From Phoronis australis (Eukaryota; Phoronida; Phoronidae), in NCBI GenBank assembly GCA_002633005.1, contig NMRA01000439.1:319376-383375 (forward strand): 64,000 nt of DNA. The letters run 5' to 3'. The translations under genes were made by a program, and so were the position numbers. The notes under the pieces are model-generated. The model worked only from the letters and a program-made list of their open reading frames with translations, made no database searches and had not been told where the DNA came from. Each line of letters opens with the position of its first letter. The first letter of the stretch is position 1. This document shows, piece after piece, positions 35,900-46,979 of the stretch.

Positions 35900-37790
35900 A
35901 AGGGCCAGTTCCGTAACACAATGTACTCGTGATTGACAACCCAATCAATTAGCCTTCCGGAATTCATTCATGGAGAAGAGGGGAAGATAATTGCATAGCA
36001 ACCCCTCTTTACTCATTACCGTCTTAATGATCACCTTTATATCAAATATCAATATCAAATTACAGGTGACTGAAACCACTGAATTCGAACGTTTCAAAGT
36101 TCTATTGAGTGCTTTTAGCAATGTTGCCTCTTTTCAAATTGTCAAGTTTAATAAAAATCCGCTAACATAAAGACCATGGACGTTGTTTCTACACCCGCTT
36201 CTTCTGTGCCTGGTGGTTGTATTGCTATATATCTTAAAGCTGTATTTCGCCACTGATAAACTGCTAACGTCAAAATCTTAATGGGTAGGCTTTGGGACTT
36301 AGAACCATTACCACGGTCATCTGTTACCGAGTGAGCCGGCAATTCAAGTTATAGGCAACGCGCACATGCGCCATTTTCGAATCCGCATGTTTAGGCTTGG
36401 TCAACGGCAATAAACTCCACGGCATTTTCTGGAATCGCTGAACCATAGGATTTGTTGTTCTTTCACGGTAAAGTGCATTATAATGTCGACTTTATGAGAG
36501 CAAAATGCCTAATTCAACTTCCGCCTTTCAGTAAGCTAAGCATGGGTTTAACTTTCTTTTGTCACAACTAAATGACATTTATCAACCAACAATCCCTTCT
36601 CGTCTGACTGACAATAACAAGAGAAATGATGACAGTGGCTGATTTAGAGAGGGGGCCAAGGGGGCAATTCCTCCCTAAAACTCTCCAAGATTCCATTTGC
36701 CAGTTCGGGCGGGGTGCGAATGTCTGACGGGCTAAATTCTGGCTAATAATTTACTCTGGCCCCCTAACCAAAAATCTGCCCCTGGAAGCTTTGTAAAGTA
36801 AAATCTCAAAAAACGCCACTTCACCAGAGACCACATTACACAGAGTTATCAATACAAGTATACAAGGGTATGTGAACAAGTTTAAAATCACAATCCCCCA
36901 GTAAATGATCTGGCAGTTCCTCAAACCACCTCTGCTGAGTTGGAGAAGCCTTGAGCAACGTTTGCTTGGTTTAAGATCAACGCCGATGAATTTCAACGCC
37001 AACTTGGTTGATTTTCTTTAGAAAATGTTAATTTTTTACTCCTAAAGATAAAGTAGTAATATGAAATTCAAATCATTCTAGGGATAGTCCTTGAGTACCA
37101 AACGTACCCTGAATGGGGAACAACATCTTTTTGGAGGCGTTTTTTGGGCAATTTGACATACTGTTATGAAAAATATTTCGAACTTTTTTGTTAATTTTCA
37201 TTAATGAAAATAATAACAATCACATTTTTGGGACTCAAGGGCGCGGGTTTGAGAATTCGTATTGTGGGTGTGATGTTTGCTGGCCTTGGACAGGGTTTGA
37301 AGGACCAAGAAACACGGCTACGCAATCCACGCCTAACTGGGGGTACGCATACGAATATTTCGTGTATTTACTTCGTTTGCACGAGTGAGTTATAATTACA
37401 CAGCTGAAATGGATTAGGCATTCAAGTAAAGTAATGCAAATGAACCATGTATGCCAACACTGGGAGTATATAATAAGAACTCTCACAGATGAAAAGTTTA
37501 ATAGTGTTTTCAACGAAGTTTGTGTTAACGAAGGGCTGTTCCGGAAGTATACGTATACTTTCTAATCTGTCTTGCGTATTTGCACATAGTGCGATCTGAA
37601 GCTGATTTGTACTAAAGAGATAATTAAGGTTGGTAAATGTCGTTGATCAATAACGGTTGTTCAACTAGAAATAATATGACAAGGTATGAACAAGCATATA
37701 AGCAAAGGCCGCCGACTACATAAAGAAAAGCATGACGAGCACTAGGATGGGGAAGGCAAAAATATGGAAAATATGAAAAGGAAGTGCGCA
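35900..37790. other. no gene recognised; one MITE relic
   Basis: Contains the inverted MITE relative at 36633-36790 and AT-rich sequence. The overlapping frames at 37188-37513 show no known motif. Confidence 0.45.
36633..36790. mobile_element. MITE related to 31310-31470, opposite orientation
   Basis: The left end AGTGGCTGATTTAGAGAGGG and GGCCAAGGGGGC correspond to the reverse complement of the right end at 31440-31470. The right end TGGCCCCCTAACC..AAAATCTGCC mirrors the left end there. It is more degraded, and no target duplication is visible. Confidence 0.65.
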
Positions 37791-37794
37791 ATAC

Positions 37795-37888
37795 CATGGG
37801 CGGCGCACCATAGGGGGCTGGGGGGGGNCTGTAGGTGGTGCCCCACAGGGGGGGGGGGCTGAGGGGCTTCAGTGTTGCGCCGCCCGTG
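37795..37888. mobile_element. CATGGGCGGCGCA MITE, short copy, 5-bp target duplication AATAC
   Basis: Ends CATGGGCGGCGCACCATAGG and TGTTGCGCCGCCCGTG are inverted repeats, with G-rich and C-rich inner tracts and an N at 37828. AATAC flanks both sides. The fuller copy is at 50683-50833. Confidence 0.8.
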
Positions 37889-39073
37889 AATACTCCATTA
37901 AATCGAAAACTGACCTACCTTAGAACACCTAAAATTGTATTGAATAACAATATCAGTCGAACAGGTGTTAAGTAGGTCGTTACTAGGAGGTACTTTTGTC
38001 TCATCTAATTTGATAGATGGCCAGTTTGAAGGAAGAGGAAGTAAACGCGAGCCCTGTCGTAGTGATAGGAATGGACGCTTGTTAACGCTTGTTAATTAAG
38101 ATTTGGACACATATATCCATCACATGATCAATCCAAGTCATATGGTACATCCCATGCTGTGGTAAACATAACCAAAGGGGTGACCAAAGACTTTGCTCAA
38201 TTGAGTGTTTCACCAACGACGGGGTAAGAAGTAATTTAATTGGTGTTATTTGGATCTCGTTGGCAATCCGTGGGGGGAATTTCGTTAAATAAGACAGGGA
38301 CAGATGGAAATGGTTGGTTAGAGTTATCATCCAATATATACAACTTCATAGTTGACTGGCTAATAACCCATCAACCACAAACTTTTTATATATCTTGGTT
38401 GAATTTGATACAACGGACTATGGAAAATATGTTAAATATATTTTGTTCAAAAGTGGAGAACTACCGTACAAATAACCCACCTGATGCGCATGCTCACACC
38501 CAGCCTGACGTCAAATTACTTCTTTGTGGGACGTCAAGCCTCTATCAGAATACCTGGACCTTACTTTACATATAGATATTCATTGTTCAATCAAAGATGA
38601 GGCCAACCGGTGTATTCAAACCAACTGATCATAAAAAGATGCTTTTATAACCCGAGTAACGCAATGCTGATGGTAGGCCTTCACTATGCCAACTACTCAC
38701 GATGTCACTCGCGCAAAACGCTTTGTTTGCACTGTAAAAAATCTAAGCAGGTGGTTTCGTTTTCGAGTGCTTCACCAGATTGTAAGACCTATGCTAGGCT
38801 GGGTGCGAGACAAGTTACCCCCTCTGTTACAAGGCCATATATACGGGAGAGTGGTTCTGTGAAAGGATGATGAGGAGAACTTGCGGCAGAAATTCGTGTG
38901 TGTGGGCATTTGTGCGCATGCCTCAATTTAGACGTTTCTCATAAACATGTGGTAAGTGAATGAGCCGGAAAGTATAATGAATCGTTTTGTTGTTTACTTG
39001 GCCCATAGATTTAGTATATCAAAAGCACTGATGTGGAATGTATCTATGTAGTCTTATCTTGCTTTAGCGTTAG

Positions 39074-39210
39074 CCGCAAGCCACAAGCCACAAAGACGTA
39101 TCTCAATAAATGAAGTTGAGCAATATCCTTCTTCATCATTCTCAACATCAACCAATCAAAGTGTTTGAATGTTATTTTCCAACTAATCGGAATGTCCGAA
39201 TGTTAATGAA
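39074..39210. repeat. dispersed repeat shared with 6165-6300
   Basis: Both segments have CAAGCCACAAAG, then TCTCAATA-A-T, then AATCAACCA and GGAATGT..GAATGTTA in the same order and with similar spacing. Confidence 0.6.
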
Positions 39211-39869
39211 TGAGATGGCATGTTATTCATGGTCCTTTTACAACTACCCTCGTAGACTAGGGAAGAGTGTAGCTTGCGGTATGTCCTATTCAGTAAATTA
39301 TAAAAGGTGGTTCACAAATTGATGCACTTCTATGTTTTTATTTCTACACTTAAAGAAACAAGTGATTTACATAAAACACCATCGATGTTTCGCTAACGCG
39401 TACTGTGGTTCATCCCGTCCACATACCTCTTGTTGATCGAAGTCGATAGGTTTGGCAACGCTTCTGACAAACGAACGGCACAAAACTTTAAACCAATCAC
39501 AGGACGCACATGTTGCTTTTTTCACTTGATGGGAAACTGGATGTGTGCATGCGCATAGGGGTTTCTTTCCGGTGATTGATCTATGGAATTCTAGCCGTAT
39601 TGCCTAGAAACGAAGATGCCATTCGTATTTATTGGTTATTTCCCCATTTAACGAGCACGATTTTAAGCCTGTCCTAATTAAGGAAATAAACTGAATTTTT
39701 AGCAACCAAACTGGTTTAATCAGTGAAATCTCGCCTGCTCAGCAGCCATATTGAACCGATATTGTAATACGTTCTGTTACACCTCATAGTCTCACGTCGA
39801 GAGGCTGATGAGAGTCGGTGTCTGTGGTGAATGCTATCGTGGTCAGCAGTTGGCGACCCTGTAGACCTG

Positions 39870-39970
39870 GGGTGCGTTCCGTAGACGCACGACACAAGAT
39901 CTTTCAAAATCATGCGAGTGAAATTAGGAGAGTTTTTCGGGAGCACGCCAGGGACATCATTACTGGCATA
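39870..39970. repeat. GGTGCGTTCCGTAGACGC MITE fragment
   Basis: Begins GGGGTGCGTTCCGTAGACGC and contains CACGACACAAGATC and CATGCGAGTG. It matches the reverse complement of 53690-53760 and the head of 63772. Confidence 0.55.
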
Positions 39971-40984
39971 CACTAGCAAAATGGAGGCCGCTAAAGTGAT
40001 TAGTCGGCTTGGATAGAATGAGGAATTATGGGACAGAATTTCGCGTCACAGTTCAATAGACAGATTTCACGCCGCAAGTGCCTCACAAATACCTCACGTC
40101 TACAAAACGCATCCCACGTAGTAATCAGGCTTGACAGTATTTTACTTACTTCAGTGCATTGCTTTAGTAAAACTGTCTCTTCTGTCGCAGTATTCACCAC
40201 ATTGTTGCTTCGCATTACCAAAGAATCGGTTGCGGTGTTCGGCCGATAATTCCGTGACCACTGGAAATTAACCCTTGGAGATCGCCACGCCACTCATCCG
40301 AAAGCCGCGGTGATGCCAAATGATGTCCTTCAACGATGATAAATGTTATCTAATTTAATGAAATAAGAATGGGTCGATTTCACGATCAATAACTCGACCC
40401 GTACAAGTGCGCAGGTCTACATTGTACAGTGTGTCCCAAAAATGTTCACAAAGATAGACAAGTGTAAAATATGAGCACCAGGATACAGCTTTACTGAGAA
40501 TCAATGATGTTTTTCTTATTCCAGGAACCCTAAAATTTGTGTTGCAGTTCGTGAAAGGGGCTCGGTTGAATCATTTTGCAGAAATATTGAAATTCAAGTT
40601 TTGGTACCATGCTCCAGAGCAGACATCGAGGACTTTTAACAGAGCGGAGTTTGAACATAGGATGAAGTTGTTGAACGAGAAGTCCATCTTTCTCACCCGC
40701 AATGTCCCATTAATAGTTTGCGAGACACCGTATACCTTAAGTTCTTCCAATTTCGTCAAAAAATTAAGTAGTCTGATAATTGCGCTTGGCCTATACGCGA
40801 TTGAATATTTGTGTGCCCAGCACCCAGTAACTGTAGGATGGTAACCTGACATCCAAAGAAAAAAATAATTTCCGAAAATAGAAATTCTTTTTCATCCTTC
40901 GTCTACTAACATTAAATAGCGAATGGGGCGCTTGGGGAGCCCAGAAATTTTTTGGGGGACTAATAAAATTGTGGAGACACGTTC

Positions 40985-41170
40985 CCCGTCGATACTCGGG
41001 CTGCGTTTAGTAGGCGGGAAAAACTCGCAAAAACCAAGATCTTACAAGACCACACAAAATCCCACTAGTGCAGGCAAATGTTTTGCGAGTTTGCTCAAGA
41101 CTTTGCTAGTGTACAAAAGCAAAATGGCTTCCACTGAGGTGATTGATCTTTGTGGTTGGACTGTTGTGCA
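40985..41170. repeat. GCTGCGTTTAGTAGGCG MITE fragment
   Basis: Starts CTCGGGCTGCGTTTAGTAGG and contains AACTCGCAAAAACCAAGATC, TTTTGCGAGTTTGCTCAAGA and CAAAATGGC..GAGGTGATTGATC. It has the same plan as 39870 onward. Confidence 0.55.
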
Positions 41171-41445
41171 CTGAAGACCGCTGAAGAGCACGTCCCACTT
41201 ACCCCCAAAACATGGAAATTGTAGAAATGGTTGATAAACTCTAACACACTGGTCTAAAAACGTAAGCCATGATAGCAATTAGTTTCTAACCATCAAAACG
41301 AATGGAAAGACCACCTACTAGTGTTAGAAAGCAGCTCAGATTTGGAAGGTCTGCTTAACCCCGTACAGATGGAATGCTTTTTGACACTACTGCAAGCAGC
41401 GCTTGCTATCTAATCGTGTGACTGGCGTACTGGCAGCGGGTGCTA

Positions 41446-41596
41446 GCGTGCGTTCAGTAACCGTAGGACCTACGCTAGGACCTAGCTAAAATCTAGCCAA
41501 AGTCACGCGTTCTCATTTAAAATACACGGCAATATCTCACGTAATCTCGCGAAGTCTTGCTTTTAAGCGAAGTCCTAGCGTTACTGAACAGGAGGC
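41446..41596 (+). mobile_element. single-arm copy of the 9031 foldback family
   Basis: GCGTGCGTTCAGTAACCG to GTTACTGAACAGGAGGC follows the left arm of 9031-9171 nearly base for base, including the GGAGGC that forms the palindrome centre there. The termini GTTCAGTAAC and GTTACTGAAC are themselves inverted repeats. Confidence 0.8.
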
Positions 41597-42189
41597 AATA
41601 TAGCAAAAGTGACGCTGTACCCATTGATGTTGCACATTCTGCATTGTTAAAATGCCAGTATCAATTCGCCCTCCCCCGCCTCAAAGACGAATAGTGAAAA
41701 ATTCATTAGATTAACCCTTGTAGGTTAGTTCTTCAAACTTGTCAGCGCCATAGGAAAATCAATAACGCAACTGCAACTGCCGCTGCTATGAATACAAAAG
41801 TGGCAAAAAGATGGTTAATGTTTTTTGTAAAAGAATGGCAGTTTGTTATCACAGTGACAAGCACCACTTGTAAATTAATAAATTGGAATCTTGAGTTGTG
41901 ACTGTTGAACATCTCGCCCACTTCATGACGACTTGTTTTCTTCCGCTACTTTTGCAAAAGAAAAGTTCTTTAAAGTTTGTTTCCACTTTGGGGATTACTT
42001 TGCGTATCCAGGGTAAAAACTACAGCTCCTTTGTATGTATCTATCACATTCAAAAATCGTTTAATTGGAATTTTGTTCACGTCATTCCGCAACTTTAAAA
42101 AGTGAATTTTGCAGAATGTTATGTATGCAGACTTTTGGGTGAGATCCTGGTACAGCACGTCAGCATTCTTGACGCAAAACTCCAGGGTA

Positions 42190-42312
42190 GAGTTTAGTAA
42201 CGTTAGGATCTACGCTAGGACCTCGCTAAAAAGCAAGATTTTGAGAGATTAGGTGAGATATTTCCGTGTATTTCAAATAAGAAGACGTGATTTTGGCTAG
42301 ATTTTTCTAGCC
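42190..42312 (-). mobile_element. truncated single-arm copy, inverted
   Basis: GTTTAGTAACGTTAGGATCTACG and AAAAAGCAAGATTTTGAGAG match the right arm at 9172 onward. It breaks off after GGCTAGATTTT near 42312. It faces the copy at 41446 about 600 bases away. Confidence 0.7.
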
Positions 42313-42319
42313 GCGAGAC

Positions 42320-44010
42320 AGCTAGTGAACTGTACCCGGGCAATAATATACAACAGGAAAACCATAGCAATGGCTTCCACTTCCGGTCACGCACTGCCAA
42401 GGTCCCAGTTCTACCCAACACCACAATACAATCCTCATTTCAATAAGGGTCGAGTTGAGACAAAATTTATCGCGGAAAGTGATTTAAATCGAAAATTAGT
42501 TTCCTTGTAGGCCGATGGCAAGCCTGTAGCCACTGAAGCGAAATTAAGCTTAATTAGAAGTAATTTCCAACATTATCTATTTTGGATAGTTAAAACACAA
42601 GTTCCAAAATTGCTAAAAATTTGCATACGAAAGCACATTTTACGGTGCTTGTCATTATGAATTTTACTTGACTAAAAAACTATGTCTTATAAGACCAACA
42701 GCGAACATTGTATTAACTACCAAACTATTTATTTAACAGTGATAGCTTTTGTATTTTTAATGTATGGTCGTTCGAGACAATTTTGGCACACAACAAAATG
42801 TATACGCGTGCCACCAGTGTCTACACATCCCCCAAGAACAAATTTTCATTATGATTGAAGCACAGCACGAAGGCTTTTTGTTTTAAAAAAACATTTTGGA
42901 AATGTGATTAACTCGAGCAAATAGAAGCTCGTTTGCGTTACTTACGCAACGTCAATCATTTAGCGCGGTACATTTGCATGGCTTCGCCTTTGTCGTCTAT
43001 AACCTCCCATTTGTTTTGCGGGGAGACTCCTCCAGTCCAATGGGCAGCTGTTCATGTTGAAGTGCAACTTAAAATCGTACTTTTCAAACAGGATATAGAA
43101 CTTGAACATAACAGACATAACGAAAAGAGCACGCCAAAGTGGAATAAACGTAAGTAACTTGTGTAGGTATCCTCACCAAATTGCAGAAGGTATGTGTGAT
43201 TACGTCATACTCAATATTTGGCCGGGGGTGGTCAAAACTCGCACCAGGGGCAAACTCACTCCTTGTAGTTAGCAGATTCGCGCGTGAACTCAGTAATAGA
43301 TCTATTGTGCGTTTGGTCAGTCAATGCGCAGTGAAATTGTGGGAAAATAAAGTTGAACGACATCTTGACTGATGTCGTTTCAACATCTTCGATTATTTTG
43401 AAACAAATACTGACACGGCTGTTATTAATCAATTACGTCTAAAAGCACAAGCCATTTTACCTTGAAAGGCTTCCGGCACAACAACAAACATTTTTTAGTC
43501 TTCTCCACGCGTCAGCTTCAGATTGCCTACGTCTGCCGACGGCTTCTCTTGCATCGAAGGTCACATAAAACTAGAACCCGCCTCAAAAACCCGCAATCAA
43601 TTTTAAAATCAGTGGGCTCTGAACTGTAAAAGATTTCGTGTGTACTTTTATCTGGCAATTTTATTTTAACTTTTTTCCACCTCATCTCTAGGTGAATTTT
43701 CCAATGTAAAATGTTCCCGCCTTTAAAATTGCAGATTTTGGTGATTTAGTGAAATGAAAAATGTTAAAATTTTGAGATCGAGTACAATGTGTCTTTATTG
43801 AAAAAAATATTGTCTCAGGAATTTATAAAAACATATTCAAATATTGTTGGTCCAATTACACAATTAAAACAGACCAAAATAGCATTAAAATAAGCTTTTT
43901 TAAAATCACATCGTCAACTAATGGTAGAATATAAACTATTTTAAATTACCTGGACCGTTTTGATGTTCACACCATAGACCGCCAACTTCGTATGTTTTCA
44001 TTGGAAGAGA
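42320..44010. other. no gene recognised
   Basis: AT-rich. The frame at 42933-43157 ends in a donor-like CGTAAGT near 43149, but its product is not recognisable. Confidence 0.45.
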
Positions 44011-44019
44011 TCTGTCGAC

Positions 44020-44425
44020 TTTTTCCAGATATATTCAACCTACTTCACAATTGAGACACACTACAGGACCACAGAAAGCTGCCAATTCAACAAACAAATT
44101 CAATTTCGTCAAACTGCGGTCCACTCGTCCAACAACTATTTCCTCCCCTGGCCTGCTACGACTTTTCTTTACATCAGAGAAATAGTCATTTACAATCAAC
44201 ATTTGAAACATGTTGTCAAAGCCTACGATTACAAGATGCCTATTCAATCCGACAATAATCTCAAAACTGCGTTTTCGTCAGTAAAAGCGATACTGTCCCC
44301 TTCAAAGCACGGAAGTATAATTAACGTTGTTTTATATTGATCGATTACATCATGTTCAGTGCTAGCTGAGAATACTGGCATCTTTAATTTCAGACTGTTT
44401 TCAACACATTCTCCTTTCAAATGAC
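44020..44425 (-). pseudogene. unassigned coding-like segment, two frames
   Basis: On the minus strand a strong acceptor (TTTTTTCCTGCAG, ending near 44423) opens a frame with K-M-P-V-F-S-A-S-T-E-H-D-V-I-D and L-P-C-F-E-G-D-S-I-A-F. It stops near 44244. A second frame starts within four bases and runs to 44035, with L-V-I-V-G-F-D-N-M-F-Q-M-L and V-V-C-L-N-C. The two look like one exon split by a frameshift. I do not recognise the family. The rest may be lost in the N gap just upstream on this strand. Confidence 0.3.
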
Positions 44426-44617
44426 TGCAGGAAAAAACGAACAAATCAACTGTTTAATACGATATTACCCATACGATTCCGTCATAAGCAATGCAGGCTG
44501 TGGTCTATCCTATGTACATATAGATAAACCACTGCCAGCACTTTTGGAACATGTAGTTGTCTCCCCTATAAACATGTCAGATTGACCATTACCTGGACAC
44601 ACTTTGCGATGAACGTG

Positions 44618-44720
44618 NNNNNNNNNNNNNNNNNNNNNNNNNNNNNNNNNNNNNNNNNNNNNNNNNNNNNNNNNNNNNNNNNNNNNNNNNNNNNNNNNNN
44701 NNNNNNNNNNNNNNNNNNNN
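44618..44720. other. assembly gap (103 N)
   Basis: A run of N. Its true length and content are unknown. Confidence 1.
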
Positions 44721-46460
44721 GAACACATAACTGATTGAGTTTTGACCTGGGATACCTTATTTTACAATGAACAGGGGGAGTCGTGGCTCACTTGTGCCCC
44801 TCCCCTTGGCTACGCCAGTGCCAGCATTGTGCAGTTTGTCCCAGAATTCCGACCTTTTCCTAGTGTCTCATTGGCGGGCGAGCTCGAGACGGGAGAGTGG
44901 GCCAGTTGCTCCCACGCGCCAGGAGAAGGGTGCTGGTGCGGGAAATAGGAAATAGGTGGTGTCCCGTAGTGAGGGGGTCAAAGCTACGACCGGGGTGACA
45001 TCATTATATTCTGCCCCAGTGAAAACAATCAATTTGCCAGGTATAAAAATTCTTAGCTGCTGTTTTTTCTGACACCAAAAGTGATTTTAAACAAAATGGA
45101 GAAAAAAGCTTTGTGTTTAATTCATAAACCCTCGGTTATCCGTATTTGCTTTGAATATTACTAATCCAAGCATTCTTCTCATTTGCTTACATGAAATATT
45201 ATCAAAATCGAGATGTTTTTACACATGAGTAACCCATTACCACCAGATTACTGTGGCTTTTCTGACCAAAGTCATCAACGCGACGAGGGCCTCAGCGCGA
45301 AGGCCATATTTCAAACATTCAACCGAGTAGGACACATGCACCGTCTTACAGTGGCCCAATACGGTGACCTAAAGATGACATCGCACGTTTTTTTAATTAT
45401 CTCAAGATCATTAAAAAGGAAACGCGCGATGTCTTCTTTGGACCACCGTACTAAACTTTCTAAAACATTAAAAAGTCCGTGTGACAAGACTGAACGCGAA
45501 AATGTAAGTCAAATTAACACTGTTACGTATTAAGCAAAGAAAGCCAACCTCACACGTTCACGTTCGCGTTTGACATGCAGCCGAACCTCTCTAACAGACT
45601 TATGGAAAGCAGTCTAGTATTAGCAAGTGTGAGAGATTATGACTATTATTCAGACACTGCAAAATTTCAAGATAATGATTAAAAAACTAATTTCTTTCCC
45701 CTCTGTTTTAGCCAATTTGATACTACTATTTCTGTTTTTTCATTAAGTCAGGCATTTCACGAATTTTCCATTTTCTAGCGCAATCTTTAGCAATGTCTCT
45801 TGCGATTTCAACGCGTGCACGTAACATACATGTAACAAGAGTGATGTGGTAGTACTTTTTATTCCATACGCGTTGAATCTGTCGAGGGAAATAAGACCAT
45901 GTAATAAAGTTTTCCGTATTCACCTCCGGCACTACTTCAACAGTGACCTCTGACATGGAAAGTTCAAAAGGTAGGTCATATGTCGACTCGACGTCTTCGA
46001 CGGTTCGATACTCAAACTTTCCGAATATAGTTTAAAGTAATACAGTTGCAGCTGTGTAACTAACACTCGCCATGCAACCAGGCCCTAAACGTAAAATCTG
46101 GAACAAAACTGTTAATTACAGTATAAGACACTTATGTCTCAATTTTCAATTGCTGGATACTATATCGTCTGCAACTCAGGCGCCGATTCCTAGGAAACTA
46201 ATATATCAAATGTTGTTTTTTAAATAGTTCCAGGAGATGTTACAAGTTCAATGCACAGTTGCCGTTGTTTTCATCTTTGTTGCCTCTTTTTAAGAAATAA
46301 ATCGTTACTTTTAAAACTGTTTCTTTTACAAGAGAAAACTTGCAATCTAACGCGCAAGTATATACATATAGGATGTGATCCGCCATGTGAACAGTCTGGG
46401 AGAAGTATTTGAAAAATCTTCCGAAAAATGTAAGAAACCTAGGAATTCGAAGCGCATGGG
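44721..46460. other. no assigned gene; one donor-ended frame
   Basis: The + frame 45213-45533 is read from ATG and meets a good donor (GAAAATGTAAGTC, near 45504). It encodes a Lys/Arg/Ser-rich tail, S-R-S-L-K-R-K-R. It could be a first exon, but no partner exon was found. Confidence 0.35.
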
Positions 46461-46462
46461 TT

Positions 46463-46607
46463 AAATACAAAACGTACCTCGATTGGCGTACAAGAAGTAA
46501 TATCCCACTCGACCTTATTCCGCGTATCGACCTCGACCGATACGCGGAATAATGTCTCGTGGGATATTACTTCATGTAGGCCATTCTCGGCACGTTTTGT
46601 GTATTTA
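46463..46607. mobile_element. 145-bp hairpin MITE
   Basis: AAATACAAAACGTACCTCG and the inverse GGCACGTTTTGTGTATTT form the ends. GAAGTAATATCCCACTCGA and TTATTCCGCGTATCG are mirrored by CGATACGCGGAATAA and CTCGTGGGATATTACTTC around the centre ACCTCGAC near 46532. Confidence 0.85.
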
Positions 46608-46757
46608 TTTACTATTGACTAAACACCTGAAAAAGTGGCACTCCATAATTTTACAAGGTTGGGGTTATTTTATACACTGAGTTTTTGAAACCAAGAACAG
46701 TTGTAAAACAATAAGAGAATTAACAGCGTTGCCTAAATCCATTACAAATTACTCCAA

Positions 46758-46976
46758 ATGAAGTCTCCAAATTTTATGACTGGAAAAACAACGGTTTCCA
46801 CAGAATATAAACAAAAGAAGAAGATGTCGCCAGTTTCAACCCCAAATCGTGATCTAAGCAGCAAAAAGCCGCATGAAGGCCCGCCTACGCTGCCTTTTTG
46901 GAAATGTACGCAGTGTGGACGTGTTCAGCAACATTTTGGAAACATCCGGAATTACATATTTTCGAAATGTGTCTAA
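46758..46976 (+). CDS. 72-codon ORF with a CxxC knuckle (unassigned)
   Basis: ATG-initiated, rich in Lys, Ser, Thr and Pro, with K-C-T-Q-C-G near its middle-end. The single CxxC could be half of a zinc knuckle, but no second pair follows. No splice or promoter support; chance is possible. Confidence 0.2.
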   Translation: MKSPNFMTGKTTVSTEYKQKKKMSPVSTPNRDLSSKKPHEGPPTLPFWKCTQCGRVQQHFGNIRNYIFSKCV

Positions 46977-46979
46977 TAG

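Larger units (their letters stand above)
37900..41440. other. no gene recognised; repeat remnants
   Basis: Frames at 38240-38575, 40000-40293 and 40539-40852 have no recognisable domain. 39074-39210 repeats 6165-6300 (AAGCCACAAAG, CTCAATA, ATCAACCA, GGAATGT words). CAGTGTGTCCCAAAAATG at about 40429 resembles a mariner-type terminus, but no partner end was seen. Confidence 0.45.

Noticed and set aside
40425-40460. CAGTGTGTCCCAAAAATG as a mariner terminus
   Set aside because: No inverse end within reach and no transposase remnant nearby.
45213-45533. 106-codon frame ending near a good donor site
   Set aside because: No acceptor partner, homology or promoter seen. Mentioned only in the region note.
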